This document shows, in pieces, positions 36,901-49,894 of a stretch of 64,000 bases of DNA. The stretch covers positions 21,899,619-21,963,618 of the forward strand of contig CM056550.1 of the NCBI GenBank assembly GCA_029721515.1. Reading direction: 5' to 3'. The position numbers and the translations under genes were made by a program. The notes below the pieces were generated by a model. That model saw only the letters and a program-made list of their open reading frames with translations. It did no database searches and was not told where the DNA came from. Every line of letters starts with the position of its first letter. Position 1 is the stretch's first letter. This DNA is from Synanceia verrucosa (taxonomy: Eukaryota; Chordata; Actinopteri; Perciformes; Synanceiidae).

Positions 36901-39900
36901 GCGTCAATTATTGACACTGTCAACATGGCCACACAGTCAGAGTTGTGAAAGAGAAAGAGGGAGTCTTGTGAGAAATGTGCAGTGGATCATTTGTTTTGCC
37001 TTTAAACATAGATGGAGAGGTGGAGAAAAGTCACAGCAGTCTGAGTGCTCTTGGTGTGAAGACATGGCAGAAACCTGATCAAGACTCTCCCAGTATTAAA
37101 CAGGTAACTGATAACATTTTTTACACAGTATGTCTGCCTGGATATTGAGATATTAAGTCTTCTAACACTGGTGTGTAGCTTCTGTTGTCCTTCCTGCAGC
37201 TTAGTCCAACGTATCTAATTTCTAACCATGATAAATGCAGCGTTTCACTGCTGGCTTGATAGGACAAACCCAGGGCCTCATTTATCAGCACTGTGCTGAA
37301 AAAGGTATAAATTCACTCCTACGAAGACCATATTTAAATTTCCATACATACAACAGAAGAAATGTATTGCCTTTGATTTACTTTAGTTTATTTCAGCTTC
37401 TCCTCTGCACTCTTACACAGTCTGACCCTTCATTTACGTGACGAGAGGATCTAATTTACAAGAAGAAATGGCAGTATATAATCACAGATATGTTACAAGC
37501 CATCCATTTAAAAGCGGAGGGAAATGACACCGATTTACAACAAAGCAGTCAGTGGGATCAAAGATAAAACAAAAAAAAACAGATTGTGAAATTTAAGTTT
37601 AGAGAACGAAATAAAATATTCTATGGAACTTCAACGAGTGGCTTACCCCCCAAAAAATCTCTATATATAACAGGTTAAAGCTTTGGTGCCTCATCAGAAT
37701 GCAGAACAGCACTGAAATAAAAAAGAAAGAAATGACTTATGATGAACACAAAGGCTGATAGCTTTATTGCTTTACGGACCATTATAAGCACAGATGTCAG
37801 TGGCTGTGCTGTCTGCCTGCTGTAGCATTTATTATCTAAAGCCAAGTTGTCTAATTTTTGTCTGAGAGTTAAATGGACTTAATATCCTGCAACCTTAATT
37901 ATCACAGTCAAACTGTCATAATCTCATGTTATTTAATGGGTGGATGTGTGTTCATTTGCTCATGAGAAACATATTAGTGGACTTCGACTTTTTTTATTCT
38001 TCGGGTTAATAGTATTTAGCCTGGTTTAAATGTAGGAATGCAAATAATAATAATACACATACTTTCTTTAGTCACTAGGTTCATACAAAATTAACCTTTG
38101 TGTTGTCTTAAGGTCAAAAATGACCTGGTCACTATGTCTAACGGTAGAAAAAAAAGTAAATTACCTTTTTTCAACTTTTTCTAGAGTGAGTCAAAAAGTA
38201 TTTATTCCCATCAAAGGTGTCTATTTTTTATATTATTCTTAAATATTGCTGTTGGTTGTAACTTGTGGAGAAGCAATGGAAAATTAGTATTTTGTGGTTT
38301 ATTTTGTAGTATATAAGAATATATCTCTGTTTCCCTTCAATAAAATTCCTTTGGGCTATGCAAATATTATCTTGCTAAAATAAGATTTACACCTATAGCA
38401 ATACTACTACTACTACTACTAATAATAATAATAATAATAATAATAATTATTAGTTATTAGTTATTATTATTATTACTATAAATTCTTCTTTAATTTAGTA
38501 AAAAAAATGTTGTGTAGTGTGTTTCTACACAGTAAAGACAGAAAATCCAGACATTCAATAAGATTTCCTTTAGTTTAGAGGATTAGTGGAGACTGGCCAT
38601 TTTTGAACCTGAGGACAACTATGAATGTTAAGACAACACAAGGGTTAATAAATGAATGATTAAGGCAAAATATCATATCATAAAACTGCTGTCAGTTTCA
38701 ACAGCATGGACATAGTGTATCAGTGTTGTCCCATGCTCCATAAACACCATCAGACTCCTCTAGGAGCAGAATCTTTGCTTTTTTTTTAGCCTCTCTGTTT
38801 CTGTTGAGGATAGAGTCTCATTGTGATTCAGCGAGGGATAAGTCACGCTGTGTGCTGGCTCTTCCTGCTGCTTCTGCTTCCATCGCTACTGGGGCATTCA
38901 CTGTGTCAAGCATGGGGAGAGTCATCTGACTCAAGAACAAACAGCAAAGCCCTGAAGAAAGACAAGACAGCTGACTGACCCACTGTTTAAATGTAGTATT
39001 AGAGAGATGTCATATTGTCAATACCTCACGCCGCATTAAATGCTCCATTTTGCGTGTTTGCACACTTGAACACAGGGGTTTTTATTGTGTTGATCAATGA
39101 CAAAGCATTTAGCAGGAGACATTAGCAACAACAGAAGGGTGGGATGGGGTTCCAATGCGTTACTAAGGCTCTTTATCACAGTGAATCTCTTTTACCCACA
39201 TGCTGCAGGTGCCAGAAAAACAGAGCCTCCCTGCTAACGAAGGGGACAGACCTGTAGGCTGGCAAGCTCTGAGGAGAGGCTGGAATACCAGCAGGGTGTT
39301 GGCTTTCACTGGAGGCAGTCACTCCAAGGAGATCCCCGCAGGGACCAGCTCAGACCCCAACAGCAAGTCCTCTCTGATGACGCCAGCTAGCACAGACCCC
39401 CTGAAGCATGCTCCTCTGCAGCGAACGTTTGCTGAACCACATGCTCCGCTGAAAAGCACAAGCAGTGCAGATACAAACAAGTCACACATTTCTTTGCATA
39501 GGACAGGCGGTGTTCAGCCTATAAGGGCGACAATCCCGCTGTGCAGGACAAACAACTCGCAGCCTTCACGTATACAGACAACCTCTGCTGTGACTACACT
39601 CATTCCTCAGAACAAAGCCGGCTTCTCCTCCATCACCATCTCCTCCAGGAAAGTGTGCAGATCGGCCAGTCTGCCCGGCACAGAGTCCTCTTCTCTGCCA
39701 CTAGCCCACCAGTCTATGGACCCAAACTCCAAGCAGGTCATGGTGCAGAGGAAAGCAACTATAGTGAAAGTGACAGAGCAAAGGACGGTGTCCAGCTCTG
39801 TCCCGAGCCCAAACAGCACAGACAACCCTCCAGCTAGCCATGCTTCGGACACGGTGGTCCACAGAAGAAAGGCCACCATCATCAAAGTGACAGAGCACAG

Positions 39901-42900
39901 GGAGAGCTTCAGTCCAGCCAAAGCAGGGTCTGGAACCAAGAACCCGAACTACAGACACAGCTACACAAACGAGCCTTACAAAGAAAATAGCGTGTCGAGT
40001 CAGGGAGGCCAATCACAAAACAATGCAGATCTGGATTTCACGAAAAGGCCAGACTCTGCTATGGTGCCAAACACATCCACTTCAGATTCAGAGAAAAAAG
40101 ATGGAACACGACACAGATCCACATTGAGTCTTTTTATGAGCAAACCCCCCGCTATAGCAGCACCGGAGCTTCCTCCAAAGGCAGTTGGACAGAGATCGGT
40201 CAGGCCGCACAGACCACTGAGCTGCTATGGCAATATGTTTGGACACACTGAGCCAAGCAAGGAGAATGTGACACAACCACCTGCCAGGAAATGGAGCTTT
40301 GGGCTTCCACAGGAGGCCAGTATCAACCCTGCAAACTCCAGTAGTTTCACCAGCTGTGGAGCAGCAGTGAAAGAAGCAGGTCAGCCACTGGCGGACACCC
40401 TGAAGCCAACCGGAGGCCAGAAAGAAAGCTTGGCCCCAGAGAATACAGCGAGGAGAGCGTCCCCCTGTCTAACTCTCATCAAGGCACCGGGTAGGTCTCT
40501 CTGTCCCACTTCAACAGTCTTCCTGTCAGCACACAGACTCCCATTGTCTCTGATCTCCATTTTCAAAGGATGGCAATGTCTAAATATACACCTCCTTTGT
40601 GCCACTTGTGTGTTGCTTGAAGTTATTACACTCGCTGAGAGCGTTCTGGGTGCCCAACTCTCAGGTTTGATATCGCCTTTCAACTCTGATGTCTTATTGA
40701 TAGGTGTTATTTAATTATATTCCTTTATCTGCTGCTTTGAGTACAGTTGACACATTTCTGCGGCAGTGTCAAACAGCCCAGACGCAGAGGCCCATTGGCA
40801 CCTACAGACTAATTTTCACCTTCTCTCGTTTTCCCACGCATCTCTTTGCATGTATAATCTATTCTGGTCTCCCTTTTCACTGACAGCGCAGAGGAGGAAC
40901 ACAAATCACAAGCTGCTAAACATGGTGAAAATAACGTTTGAGGATGTGTTAAAATCCTTTTTTGGCATCCAGATCCTGCAATGTAGCTGTTTTTTTTGGG
41001 TGTGATGCTTTCATAGTTGTCATGTTCATACTGTCACATTGTGGGAACTCAACTGAGCAACATAATTCAGTCTCACAAACTTACTTCAGGTTTGAAGTTG
41101 AAGTTTTTGGTTATGGTTTGACTAGGTTAAGGTTAGGTTTGGTTTAAGCCATGTTAAAATAAATGAGTTGTGGTCAACATTTTGCTAAATAAACGTATTT
41201 GTTTTCTTACTGAGAGTAAAATGAGACGATCAATACCTCTCTCCTCATTGGTATTGATCTTCTCATCTAACTCTTGGCAAGAAAGTGAGTAAACCTATTA
41301 CCCAAAATGTCAAATCTTATTTCTTCAAAGTTAAGGTAAGTCTCCATGAAATGAATGCAAATCAGTTTTTAAGTGTTTTGGGGCCAAGTCCAAGTTTTTT
41401 CTGGGTCCTGATCAGTAAATTGCATATTGAGATGCAAGTTCTTTCATGCAAGGCCTGGTTGTCCTTGTTTACCTTCATTTTTCCAGGATTTTAAGAATCG
41501 GGTCTTGAATGTTTTTGCTTTAAGTCCGAATTTGAGTAGGTTCTGTAATATAAAACATTTACATGACTAAGAGTTAATTCACAGTGTGTACAAGTTTTTT
41601 CAATTTTTCAAATAAACATAAACATAAAAAAGACCCAAGAAGAACATATGTCAATAAATTAATAGTAAAAATAAAAACATTAATAATAGTACAGTTGTAT
41701 AATGTAATACGACTGCAACAGTCTGTTGTTATTCAGACTTCTGAACAGGTGAATCAGTAAGATGAGTTTTCTGCTAAGCGACTCTGTTTCTTCATTCATG
41801 ATGGCTTTTCTCTGTGTGAAATTATGAATTATTCTTTAATCACATTCATTAAGAGTGTCATCAATTAATTAAAGAGGCCCGAGGCAACGTTATTTAAAGT
41901 CACCGTTTGATACAGTCAACCCCCGAATGAGGCAGATCATTATGAAACAGTGTTAAAACCTGCCTGCAGTGCACCACAGCAGCCAAGTGGCAGCTCAATA
42001 ACAGCCGGTGTCACTTCTTTACTTACTCTTCACTTACATCAAAGTCCTCTTGCGTTTCAGATCCCCACTCACATCGGTCTCAAGAGGAAGTGCTTGCCCT
42101 CAATGCGGCTGCCATCATAGCAAATATCAAACTCCAAAGACAACTCAGCAAGAAGAAAACACCAAATGGCAGTTCAGAGAAAGACTCCGCTGCATCCCCC
42201 CAGGGAAATACTGGTATTATTACTTCTCTCTTTCCCCTCATATAATCATAATTCCTCACCTTATAAAACATTGATCTTTGTTACAACTAATTGACAATGT
42301 TGCCAGCTCAACACTTTGTTTTCAGAGCTTGAATCGATACAGATCCAGTGAAAGTCGTCTTCTTACAGGCTGTGTCTGTTTGAAGGAGTGATATGTCACG
42401 GCAGGCCTAGAGGGCTACCAGGCACGTGACGCCTGGGCAGGTGTAAATGAGATGCAAACAGTTTGATTTTCTCTGCCATGGTAGTGACAGATCAGGGGAA
42501 ACGTGTGATGCCACATCCAGATCCAAGAACCGTCCAACGCTACAACCAGCCTCCTGAAGCATTAGACACTGAAAGGTCACCTCAGACTATTTCCTTACAG
42601 GTCTGTTCATTTTTTTACTCCCCAAAATGCAACCAGAGATTATTTGTCTTTTTAAATCCCTATGTTGTTAATTAGGTTTATCTTAAAACCGTCCCCGAAA
42701 GGGAATGACATATTTTCACTGGCTTTGGCACTGGAGTGCCCCAGAGCTGTAGTCTAGAGGAGTTGGAAATGGAAGGTTAGGCTTAAGTGTTTTGTCAAGA
42801 AGAGCAATATGTTTCTGGTTTTGGCAGGAGGCACTGCAGAGGTCCAGACCAGACTTCATCAGTCGTTCCCAGGGCAGACTGCGAGAGCTGGAGAAGAGGT

Positions 42901-44065
42901 CGCAGCAGAGGAAGGATCTGGCTGCTTCGGATTCTGCTGTCAAGCAGAGGAGAGGCCACGGTGTCCGCTTTACCTCTCTGAACGGTATGTGAGCCAACAA
43001 CCAGCCTCACCTCTCTCATGCTGCCCATTGTCCACTGCAGCTGCAGTGGCCCTTTGCCACATCATAATCACACACATACAGACACAGAACAAAGAGCAAA
43101 GGGGCTCGTTTTCAGCCAGTATGTGTTGTTTTTCTAGGCTCAGGCCAATATTTTTGCATTTAAGCTGCTGATAGATAACATTTTTCTCATTATACATAAC
43201 ATTCACTGTATTTATGTTATACTTTTATCACTAAAATCCTCTACTGAATGTACAAATCCTGAATTAGCTGTAGTTCTAGACACAATGGGTAAGATATATA
43301 TGTGAACAGGAATTAATTTACAGATATTTCAAAAACTATTAATAAAACAAATGTAAATAAAACATACAAATTAATAATAACAAAAATAATGTATTACATC
43401 GGGGGTATAAAATACATTCATGCTTTTTATTAGACCAACTGACAGAGGAAAAAGACATGAAGGAGAGAAAAAGAAGTGACACGACTAAATATGATATAAA
43501 CACTTTGATATGACATGACAGAAATGGCTTTATTGCGTATGTATGCATGTATATGTATATGTATATGTGAATGATTCTCTGTGGAATAACTAGGTTTCAG
43601 AGTGATTACCAGGCTGAGAGTTAAAAAAAAAAAAAATATTTCTGTGACCTTCAGTTGACATTAAGCGCTTCACTCAGTGTTTCCCTGCAGGCTTCACAGT
43701 AAACAATAAAGAATTTAAAGATTTGTGACAGCAAATTTGCAGCCCTCTCTGCCCTCTACTGGTCATAATAACACACACAAAATACCCCAGCTGGTAAAGT
43801 GAGAGATTTAAAAAAAAATCAACACATTTTTCCTCAGTGTTCATGTATAAATGTTTTACAGGAACTCACAGTTCTTGCATGATGTTGAGCTCATACCTCA
43901 TTAAATGTTCTGAGGAGCTTGAAGAGAAGGAATTCATGTTCCATTTTAAAATAATCATGTCTGTTCTTTTTGCAATATGGTAGTTTTTTTTAACCTGTGA
44001 ATGTGGAGCTGGAGTGATTTACTTTTTTTTACTTTTGCCATGCTTTTGAGCGTTCAACTTAATCA

Positions 44066-44101
<36 letters not shown>

Positions 44102-46806
44102 CATGCTTTTCCAGATAACCTTTTCAAACTCAGAGATAGAGCCATTACTGGGAAAGAGATGCAGCAGAGATCTAAGTGGTGAGTTCTATCTCAATCTCCA
44201 CCTCAGCGCCGTCAGATGCTTCTTCTTTGTAGGCAGATGCTTCCTTCCTTATCTCTTGTATTTCTTCCACGTGTGAAGGCAGACTCTGCATTAGTGACAT
44301 CTCCATGCAAAATAATATGCTGCTTTTGTTCCTCTGCCAAGTTTGGCTCTAATTGTTTTCCCTTCCTTGCCTCACTTGTTTTGTGCTTCCTGGCAGATCC
44401 ACTTATTGATTAGAAGACATTTAAACTGTGGCTCTATATAGAAGATATATAATATAATATACAGCGCTAAACAAATTTATTAGCCCATCACCCAGTGTGA
44501 ATTGTTTGCCATCATAGTCTTGCTGACCACCAATATATCATTTTTTATGTTTCTGTAATGATTAATCCACCAGCAAGCTCTTCAATCAAAAATAATACAT
44601 TTAATGCTAGAATATAATTATTGTTATCCATGTTTTTTGAAACTTACTGTTTTACAGAAAAGGCAGAAAAAATAGCAAAGCACATTATTATTTTTTTTTA
44701 TTGAGATGTCAAATTCCAGTTATTTCCTGTCATTCCTGAACACAAAAATGTGTTTAGGTGGTTGTTTGTTATTCTGGATTAATTTCTAACTTCTCTGAGA
44801 ATTCCTGTTCCTCTGTATAAAAAGGTAAATTCAGTTTAAATTCCTCACTTCTGTTTAAAATGTGAAGCGTTCAGAACTCAGTGAGGAAGAAAGAAGTAAA
44901 GCTGGTCTAATACATTTATTAATAACTCTATACACAGTGATCAGTAGTGGGGGTGAATTAACATGTCCCACCATTAGAAAATACTTACATTTTGGATAAT
45001 ACATGTGTTTTGCTGTATTTTTTTATTATATCAACCCCTATCTGCCACGTCATAAAAACAATAAATGATCATTTTGTTCCAGTGTGCCTGTAGAGGTGAA
45101 GAAGAAAAAGGAGGAAGAGAAGAAGAGGGAGGCGTGTTTGAGCAACAGACAGCGAGTTGAACTTTTCAAAAAGGTAATCTCTATCTCTTTTAGTGAAAAC
45201 ACAGTGAAATAAAATCCCATTAAACTTCACCCGCCTCCAGTCAAACGTCATTGCTAAATTATTGCAAAGATTTTGTCGCTAGAGCAGTGCAAGAGACACC
45301 TAAAAGTGTTTGTGAAGAAATGATGCAGTAGAAGAGCTGGTATATGAGACTGACAGTGAGGAATAACATGATTTTCCTGCTTTAATACGTGAGGAGAAAC
45401 AGAACAAGATGAGCTTACGTTAGTGCGAACAGACTCAGACTGATCCTTATGTTACACCACACCTGCTCTTTGGATCTCCCTGAAATTATTATTTGTTCAG
45501 AAATGAACCACTGAGTCACCAAATCCTTGAAAATATGCAATAAAGCAAATATCATCCTGTGTTAACAACTTGGCCCGAGACACTGAACAGAACATTAATT
45601 GTGTATATGACCCACGGGCAATTAAGCAAGTAATAACACACATTTCCCCTACAAGCTCAATTAAACCTGGCAAAAGGTGAAACCTTTTTTTCAGTAATGG
45701 GTGACAATGGCTGCTTTTCATTTCACAGCAGTGCAGCAGTTGAAAGTAATGGCTTTTAATCACCTTCCAAATTCATCACGGTTAATGGAAAAGACTTTGA
45801 GTGGAACACATGAGGTTAAGGGATATTTATGACAAAAAAGTGAGTGGATGGGATGCACAGCGTGTTCCTGGACAGTCTTCTTTTGATGTGGATAAGATAA
45901 GAAATTACAATAATACAATATGCAATAGACATTCTCTGATATGCAGTGATCTGACAATATAATTGTATTTATTTGTGTGTTTTTAGTGTGCGCTTCTTTT
46001 CTTTTGGCAACTTGTCCTGTGGCTGATCTTTTTTATGTTTTGTTCTGTTGAATTTATTGTATGTAACTCTGGGGGAATCATGAAAAAAACGCATCAATAG
46101 AAATAGAAATATGTAAATGTCATTTGTGCTAATTTGCTAAATTAATCCATGTGCACTGAATATTTAAGCTTTTGAAAGATTTTTAAGCTTGTTTGTGTTC
46201 AGAGCAATGCATGTATTGTTCCACCAGAGGTCGCTGCTGCCAAACTTTTGCTATTTTATTGCTCGCGTTTGATGAAATGATCTTGAAAAAAACTCCATGT
46301 CAGATGCACTTCGTTTATGTGAAATAAGTGTCATTGCTTGTTTTTTTTTCATTATTGGTCAATAATTATCACTCTGTGGAGCTTTATTTTGGGGGGGAAT
46401 TACCGTTGCCCTCCTTCCCATTGCTGCCTCATTAAGGAGAGAAGCTGTGAGCACTCTCATTGTACTGCATGTATGAGGCCTGTGTTCTGTGTGAAACAAA
46501 AGGCCCTTCAGTGGCAGAGAGTGCTACAGGGCAGTGCCACCATTCAGACAGTGTGGCTGCCCACTCACAGCTGCTGCTGCTGTGGCAGATAACACAGCAG
46601 AGAGAGGCCAGGCCTGAGATCAAGCGGGGTCCTGAAAGACGGGCTGGAGACCTGAATGTGTGGGCGACAGGACGGCAAAGATGAGGCTTCACTGCTGTTT
46701 CTGTGCAGAGCAGCAACAGGCCATGTGCGTTCTGGTAATCTGAGAGCATTTTGTTTTATTGTTGCAGAAACTGCTGGATCAGCTTCTTCAACGGGGCAAC
46801 AGATGA
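33410..46806 (+). CDS. C10orf90: C10orf90 (FATS) orthologue, complete coding region
   Basis: Ten exons (513, 67, 92, 1282, 153, 116, 157, 64, 91 and 39 nt) total 2,574 nt, an exact 857 codons plus TGA, with all phases matching. Most of the protein is serine-rich and probably disordered. The C-terminal 116 residues (742-857) form an ALMS motif, as in ALMS1 and CEP295: EALQRSRPDFISRSQGRLRE, then DNLFKLRDRAITGKEMQQRS, a basic run VEVKKKKEEEKKREACL, and the ending FKKKLLDQLLQRGNR. The mammalian protein is known as FATS, reported in p53/p21 control and at the centrosome and actin cytoskeleton. Those roles are family knowledge, not visible here. Position between dock1 and adam12 matches human 10q26.2. 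The true start is uncertain: ATG 33410 is the first in frame after a TGA at 33377, but an upstream spliced start is possible. Confidence 0.88.
34952..35018 (+). CDS. C10orf90: C10orf90 coding exon 2
   Basis: 67 nt after a strong T-rich acceptor. It encodes VKLKQAITPTFQKNRTAANR and RQ, plus one base. The donor is G|GTATGT. Confidence 0.85.
37012..37103 (+). CDS. C10orf90: C10orf90 coding exon 3
   Basis: 92 nt encoding (D)GEVEKSHSSLSALGVKTWQ and KPDQDSPSIKQ. The acceptor is ACATAG and the donor CAG|GTAACT. Phase fits both neighbours. Confidence 0.83.
38402..38449. repeat. (ACT)n(AAT)n microsatellite
   Basis: About six ACT units followed by AAT units. Other AAT runs are at 4051-4074 and 8181-8209. 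Confidence 0.95.
39209..40490 (+). CDS. C10orf90: C10orf90 large exon 4
   Basis: 1,282 nt encoding residues about 225-651, rich in Ser, Thr, Pro and Lys. It contains two similar motifs, KATIVKVTEQR (406-416) and KATIIKVTEHR (445-455), each preceded by a Val-basic pair. The acceptor CTGCAG starts at GTG. The donor is G|GTAGGT at 40491; the open frame past it is intron read-through. Confidence 0.88.
42061..42213 (+). CDS. C10orf90: C10orf90 coding exon 5
   Basis: 153 nt encoding (D)PHSHRSQEEVLALNAAAII and ANIKLQRQLSKKKTPNGSSE, then KDSAASPQGNT. The helix EEVLALNAAAIIANIKLQRQ is characteristic of the family as I recall it. The donor G|GTATTA is weak. Confidence 0.87.
42485..42600 (+). CDS. C10orf90: C10orf90 coding exon 6
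   Basis: 116 nt encoding (V)TDQGKRVMPHPDPRTVQRY and NQPPEALDTERSPQTISLQ. The acceptor is GGTAG and the donor CAG|GTCTGT. Phase fits both neighbours. Confidence 0.82.
42828..42984 (+). CDS. C10orf90: C10orf90 coding exon 7 (ALMS motif start)
   Basis: 157 nt encoding EALQRSRPDFISRSQGRLRE, LEKRSQQRKDLAAS and the following basic segment to SLN, plus one base. The RPDFISRSQGRLRELE pattern is the hallmark start of the ALMS motif. The donor is G|GTATGT. Confidence 0.92.
44069..44098. repeat. (GT)15 microsatellite beside a splice acceptor
   Basis: Thirty bases of GT ending 16 nt before the acceptor of C10orf90 exon 8. Confidence 0.95.
44115..44178 (+). CDS. C10orf90: C10orf90 coding exon 8 (ALMS motif middle)
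   Basis: 64 nt encoding (D)NLFKLRDRAITGKEMQQRSK plus two bases. The acceptor CTTTTCCAG lies only 16 nt after a (GT)15 tract. The donor is TG|GTGAGT. Confidence 0.88.
45083..45173 (+). CDS. C10orf90: C10orf90 coding exon 9 (ALMS motif basic helix)
   Basis: 91 nt completing a Cys codon and encoding VPVEVKKKKEEEKKREACLS and NRQRVELFKK, the charged helix typical of ALMS motifs. The acceptor is GTTCCAG and the donor AAG|GTAATC. Confidence 0.9.
46768..46806 (+). CDS. C10orf90: C10orf90 last coding exon
   Basis: 39 nt encoding KLLDQLLQRGNR and TGA, the usual terminal helix of ALMS motifs. The acceptor is TTGCAG. No canonical AATAAA was noticed in the next several hundred bases, so the 3' UTR end is not placed. 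Confidence 0.9.
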   Translation, partial: KLLDQLLQRGNR

Positions 46807-49800
46807 AGATGGTGACATGACAAAGCCTGCAGCATTGCATAAGAGACTGACGATGAAGTGAACTTTGACCTTTGACGGCGCTGAACATGAGTTATCTATC
46901 AGCGTGGGTCACAACTTAACTCTAGCTGTCCTTTAGCACCTAGTTTGTTCCCTCATGTAGTTATTATTCATGGCACAGAGGGCAACGTGTGTTTTTTTAA
47001 GAGATGAAATCCATGGCATCATTCAGAAGCCCAGAAGGTCATTTGACGTCACTCACCTGAAGGAACCTGAAGATTCTGATGCACAATGAAAAATAACACT
47101 TTTAATCACTTTCCTGTGTTGTGACTCCACTGAATTTTGCACACCGATATAATACTAGATGATAATACTTTGTGCATTAACAAGAGGAGGATTACATCTG
47201 ATGCAGAAAGCAGTACCTTCAAAACAGAGCTAAATGTTGTTAAATGACCTTCTTTTTCTTTTGAAAGATAGCCATGGAATTGTCTTTTGAAAATAACAGA
47301 TGCTTATCTCTGTGCTTCAGCTGCTGCCCTTGTGCTATGCAATTACAAAATGCAAGATGGCCAAAATGAATGTATGAAATTATGTCTCAACATTCTGTTT
47401 TGTTTGTTCCGCTGAGCCCCATAAACGTGCTGGCAGATGCCCTTTTGATGTCTGATAAAAAAAAAAAAACGGTAATGCATGCTGTTTATTATCTTGTTTT
47501 TCTCTTGATTGCAAATTGCCTTTCTTTCCAGAGTACTTCATGTAATGGGATGCAGAGTGAGCTCGTCTCACGGCACGATAAAGCACTGATGTCCTCGCAC
47601 AGCCACTTTCACATGATCTCATGTGATGTGGAGCAATGATATAAGACAGAATCACTCATTATGCCTCAGAGTCCCTTCCAGGACAGTCTTCAACCGTCAT
47701 CTTCCTCATTATCCACCCAATAAGCAGAACGGAGCCTGAAGTGGGCTCTGCCATCATTCAGTGCCAGCTATTAGCTGGAGGAAGGAGGAATGTGACCTCT
47801 TCTCACTGGAAATGCCCTGATAATGGACAGTGCTGATTTGAATGGCGCTTTTGTCCCCGGCTTTGTCTCATGATGGACTGTGGACCTGCCACTGCAGATT
47901 TAGATTAGTGTGATCCAAAGTGAGAGTGTTCAGAGCACTCCATGATGGAGCGGGACATAAATCAAAAATGAGATGTGTGTGAATGTTTATTTTTGAACGC
48001 TTCGTTATTCTTAAATTATTTTACTCATTAGCCTTTAAGTCAGAGTTCCTTCATAGTCCAGCTGTTTCATCCATCTAAATTTGCACTGATGTATGGAAGG
48101 AGACAGATGATCGCCACTGACTGTTTTGTAAACCTTATTTCAAGTCATTAATAGTGGTTCATAATTGTTTCTGTCTTTCCAAAATGAGTAATTTCAGACT
48201 TGTTAGTAAAATGGGACAACTATGAAGCATGGCTGCTACTTGAACAAAGCTTATTTACTGTCTGTTTTGTTCCCTCCATCCAACTTTACAAAGACAATTT
48301 CACCATGCAATTCAATTCTTTAAATTTAAGCTTTATATTTTTATATTTGAATTTAATTACAAACATGTTATATTTGAGTTGTGTTTAGATATGTTGATCT
48401 ATAGACAGATAGATTGATAGATTTATTAAACTCAAAGGAAATTCAATAATATATAAAATATATGAACTGTTGGTTTCAAAGAACTGGTGCAAAGTTGTGT
48501 TTCTTCCAAAATGCATCAACGTGATAACAGCATAGATGAAATACTTTCCATAAAATGTATTATTGAGTGTTTTCTGTCCTCACACACACACTAACAGAAA
48601 GTCTTATTATTTTTCCTGCCTGCTCCTCTTCTGCACCATATTTTCCTTCAAGCATCCTGCTTCTTAAAATGAGCAAGAGAGCAGCTCTTTGTAGCATCCT
48701 ATAGGAATCATCATATAGAGGAATACTCCTCGGTAGTCTTTTATTTCCGTTCCTATCTGATCCTGAGAGAAGACTTTGAGGAAATTGAGGTGTCTGAGTA
48801 TCATGACACAAAGCTGTGCCCTTAAGTTCCTGTTTCAAACGGTGTGAGGCAACAAATGGATGTGCTGCGAGTCTTCATACTTCACCTCATTTTCTCCTCT
48901 CAGGATAGAAACACTTTCAGGAGCTCAGCTTGTATGTGGACACCTGGCTCCATTCTGCCTGCATTGCCTCCTGAAGTGGACGGCCATGTGGTGCAGTGGC
49001 AGTGCAGAGGGTGAGTGTTATGGAGCCGAGCCGTGCTTCAGTGTGGCCATATGCTCATATGCTAGTCCATAATCCTTTACTGCATCTCAGTGCCTTGATG
49101 ACAGGTTGAGTTGTGGCTGTGGGTCTCATGAATACATATTTGATGCAAATATCTTGAAATGTTAATTTTTCCAAAGTCAAGCCACTTTATGTGATTCTGC
49201 TCTGTACAAAGAGAACAGACTGTCCAATGTTTGGTGGAGAACCACATGAGTCTGGATTTTCTCCACACATTGTCTGACTGTGTGAGTGAAGGCTGTGTGT
49301 AGGATATTATTCAAATTTACACTCAGTGCGGGCTGCTACAGTATCAAATTAAGCAGCAGGGATCGAGAAAGAGACCGGAAATCAGGTGGTTTGCCTTCAA
49401 AATAAATAAAACGCACCTCTCAGGCATTCTAAAGCGCATACAGTATATGGGTTAAACTGAACTTCTGTAATTTGACAAAAAAAATAATACTAATTGAACA
49501 ATGCATTTACCATTTCATTTTGGATATCCATTCTCAAGTTTATACATTGCAAGCATATAAAACTATGTAAAAAAACTGAGTGTATTTTTGCTTTTTTTTG
49601 TCAGATCAACAGTCCAAATAGTTAAAATACTAAATTTACAAAGAAATTAAAGAAAGAAAAGAAGCAAATTCTCTTTTTTTTCGAACTACAAGGCCTATAT
49701 CTAAGGTTATCAATAATTTTTCAATAAGATCATTTATCATCATCAATAAGAACATTTCTGTCTGTAAGAGGAGAATGTTTACATAGGCCTAGTATTGTTT

Positions 49801-49894
49801 GATTTAGAGTTATTTATGTTTGTGTCTTATTTTACTTTGCAAACAGTATTTCAAAAGTACATTATCCATGAATATTGGGGGATTTATTTTGAAA
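46807..49894. other. C10orf90-adam12 intergenic region
   Basis: Includes the C10orf90 3' UTR at its start. Short open frames in this region show no recognisable protein, so nothing else is annotated. Confidence 0.65.

Larger units (their letters stand above)
33923..42060 (+). other. C10orf90: C10orf90 introns 1-4
   Basis: Introns at 33923-34951, 35019-37011, 37104-39208 and 40491-42060. They hold an (ACT)(AAT) tract at 38402-38449 and AT-rich DNA. No further exon or RNA gene is apparent. Confidence 0.75.
42985..46767 (+). other. C10orf90: C10orf90 introns 7-9
   Basis: Introns at 42985-44114, 44179-45082 and 45174-46767. They are AT-rich, with a GT tract at 44069-44098 and poly-A/poly-T runs. 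No other gene was recognised. Confidence 0.75.

Noticed and set aside
40491..40714. Continuation of the C10orf90 exon 4 frame to a stop at 40714
   Set aside because: The donor at 40490/40491 joins perfectly in phase to the conserved exon at 42061, so the extension is intron read-through (a retained-intron isoform cannot be excluded).
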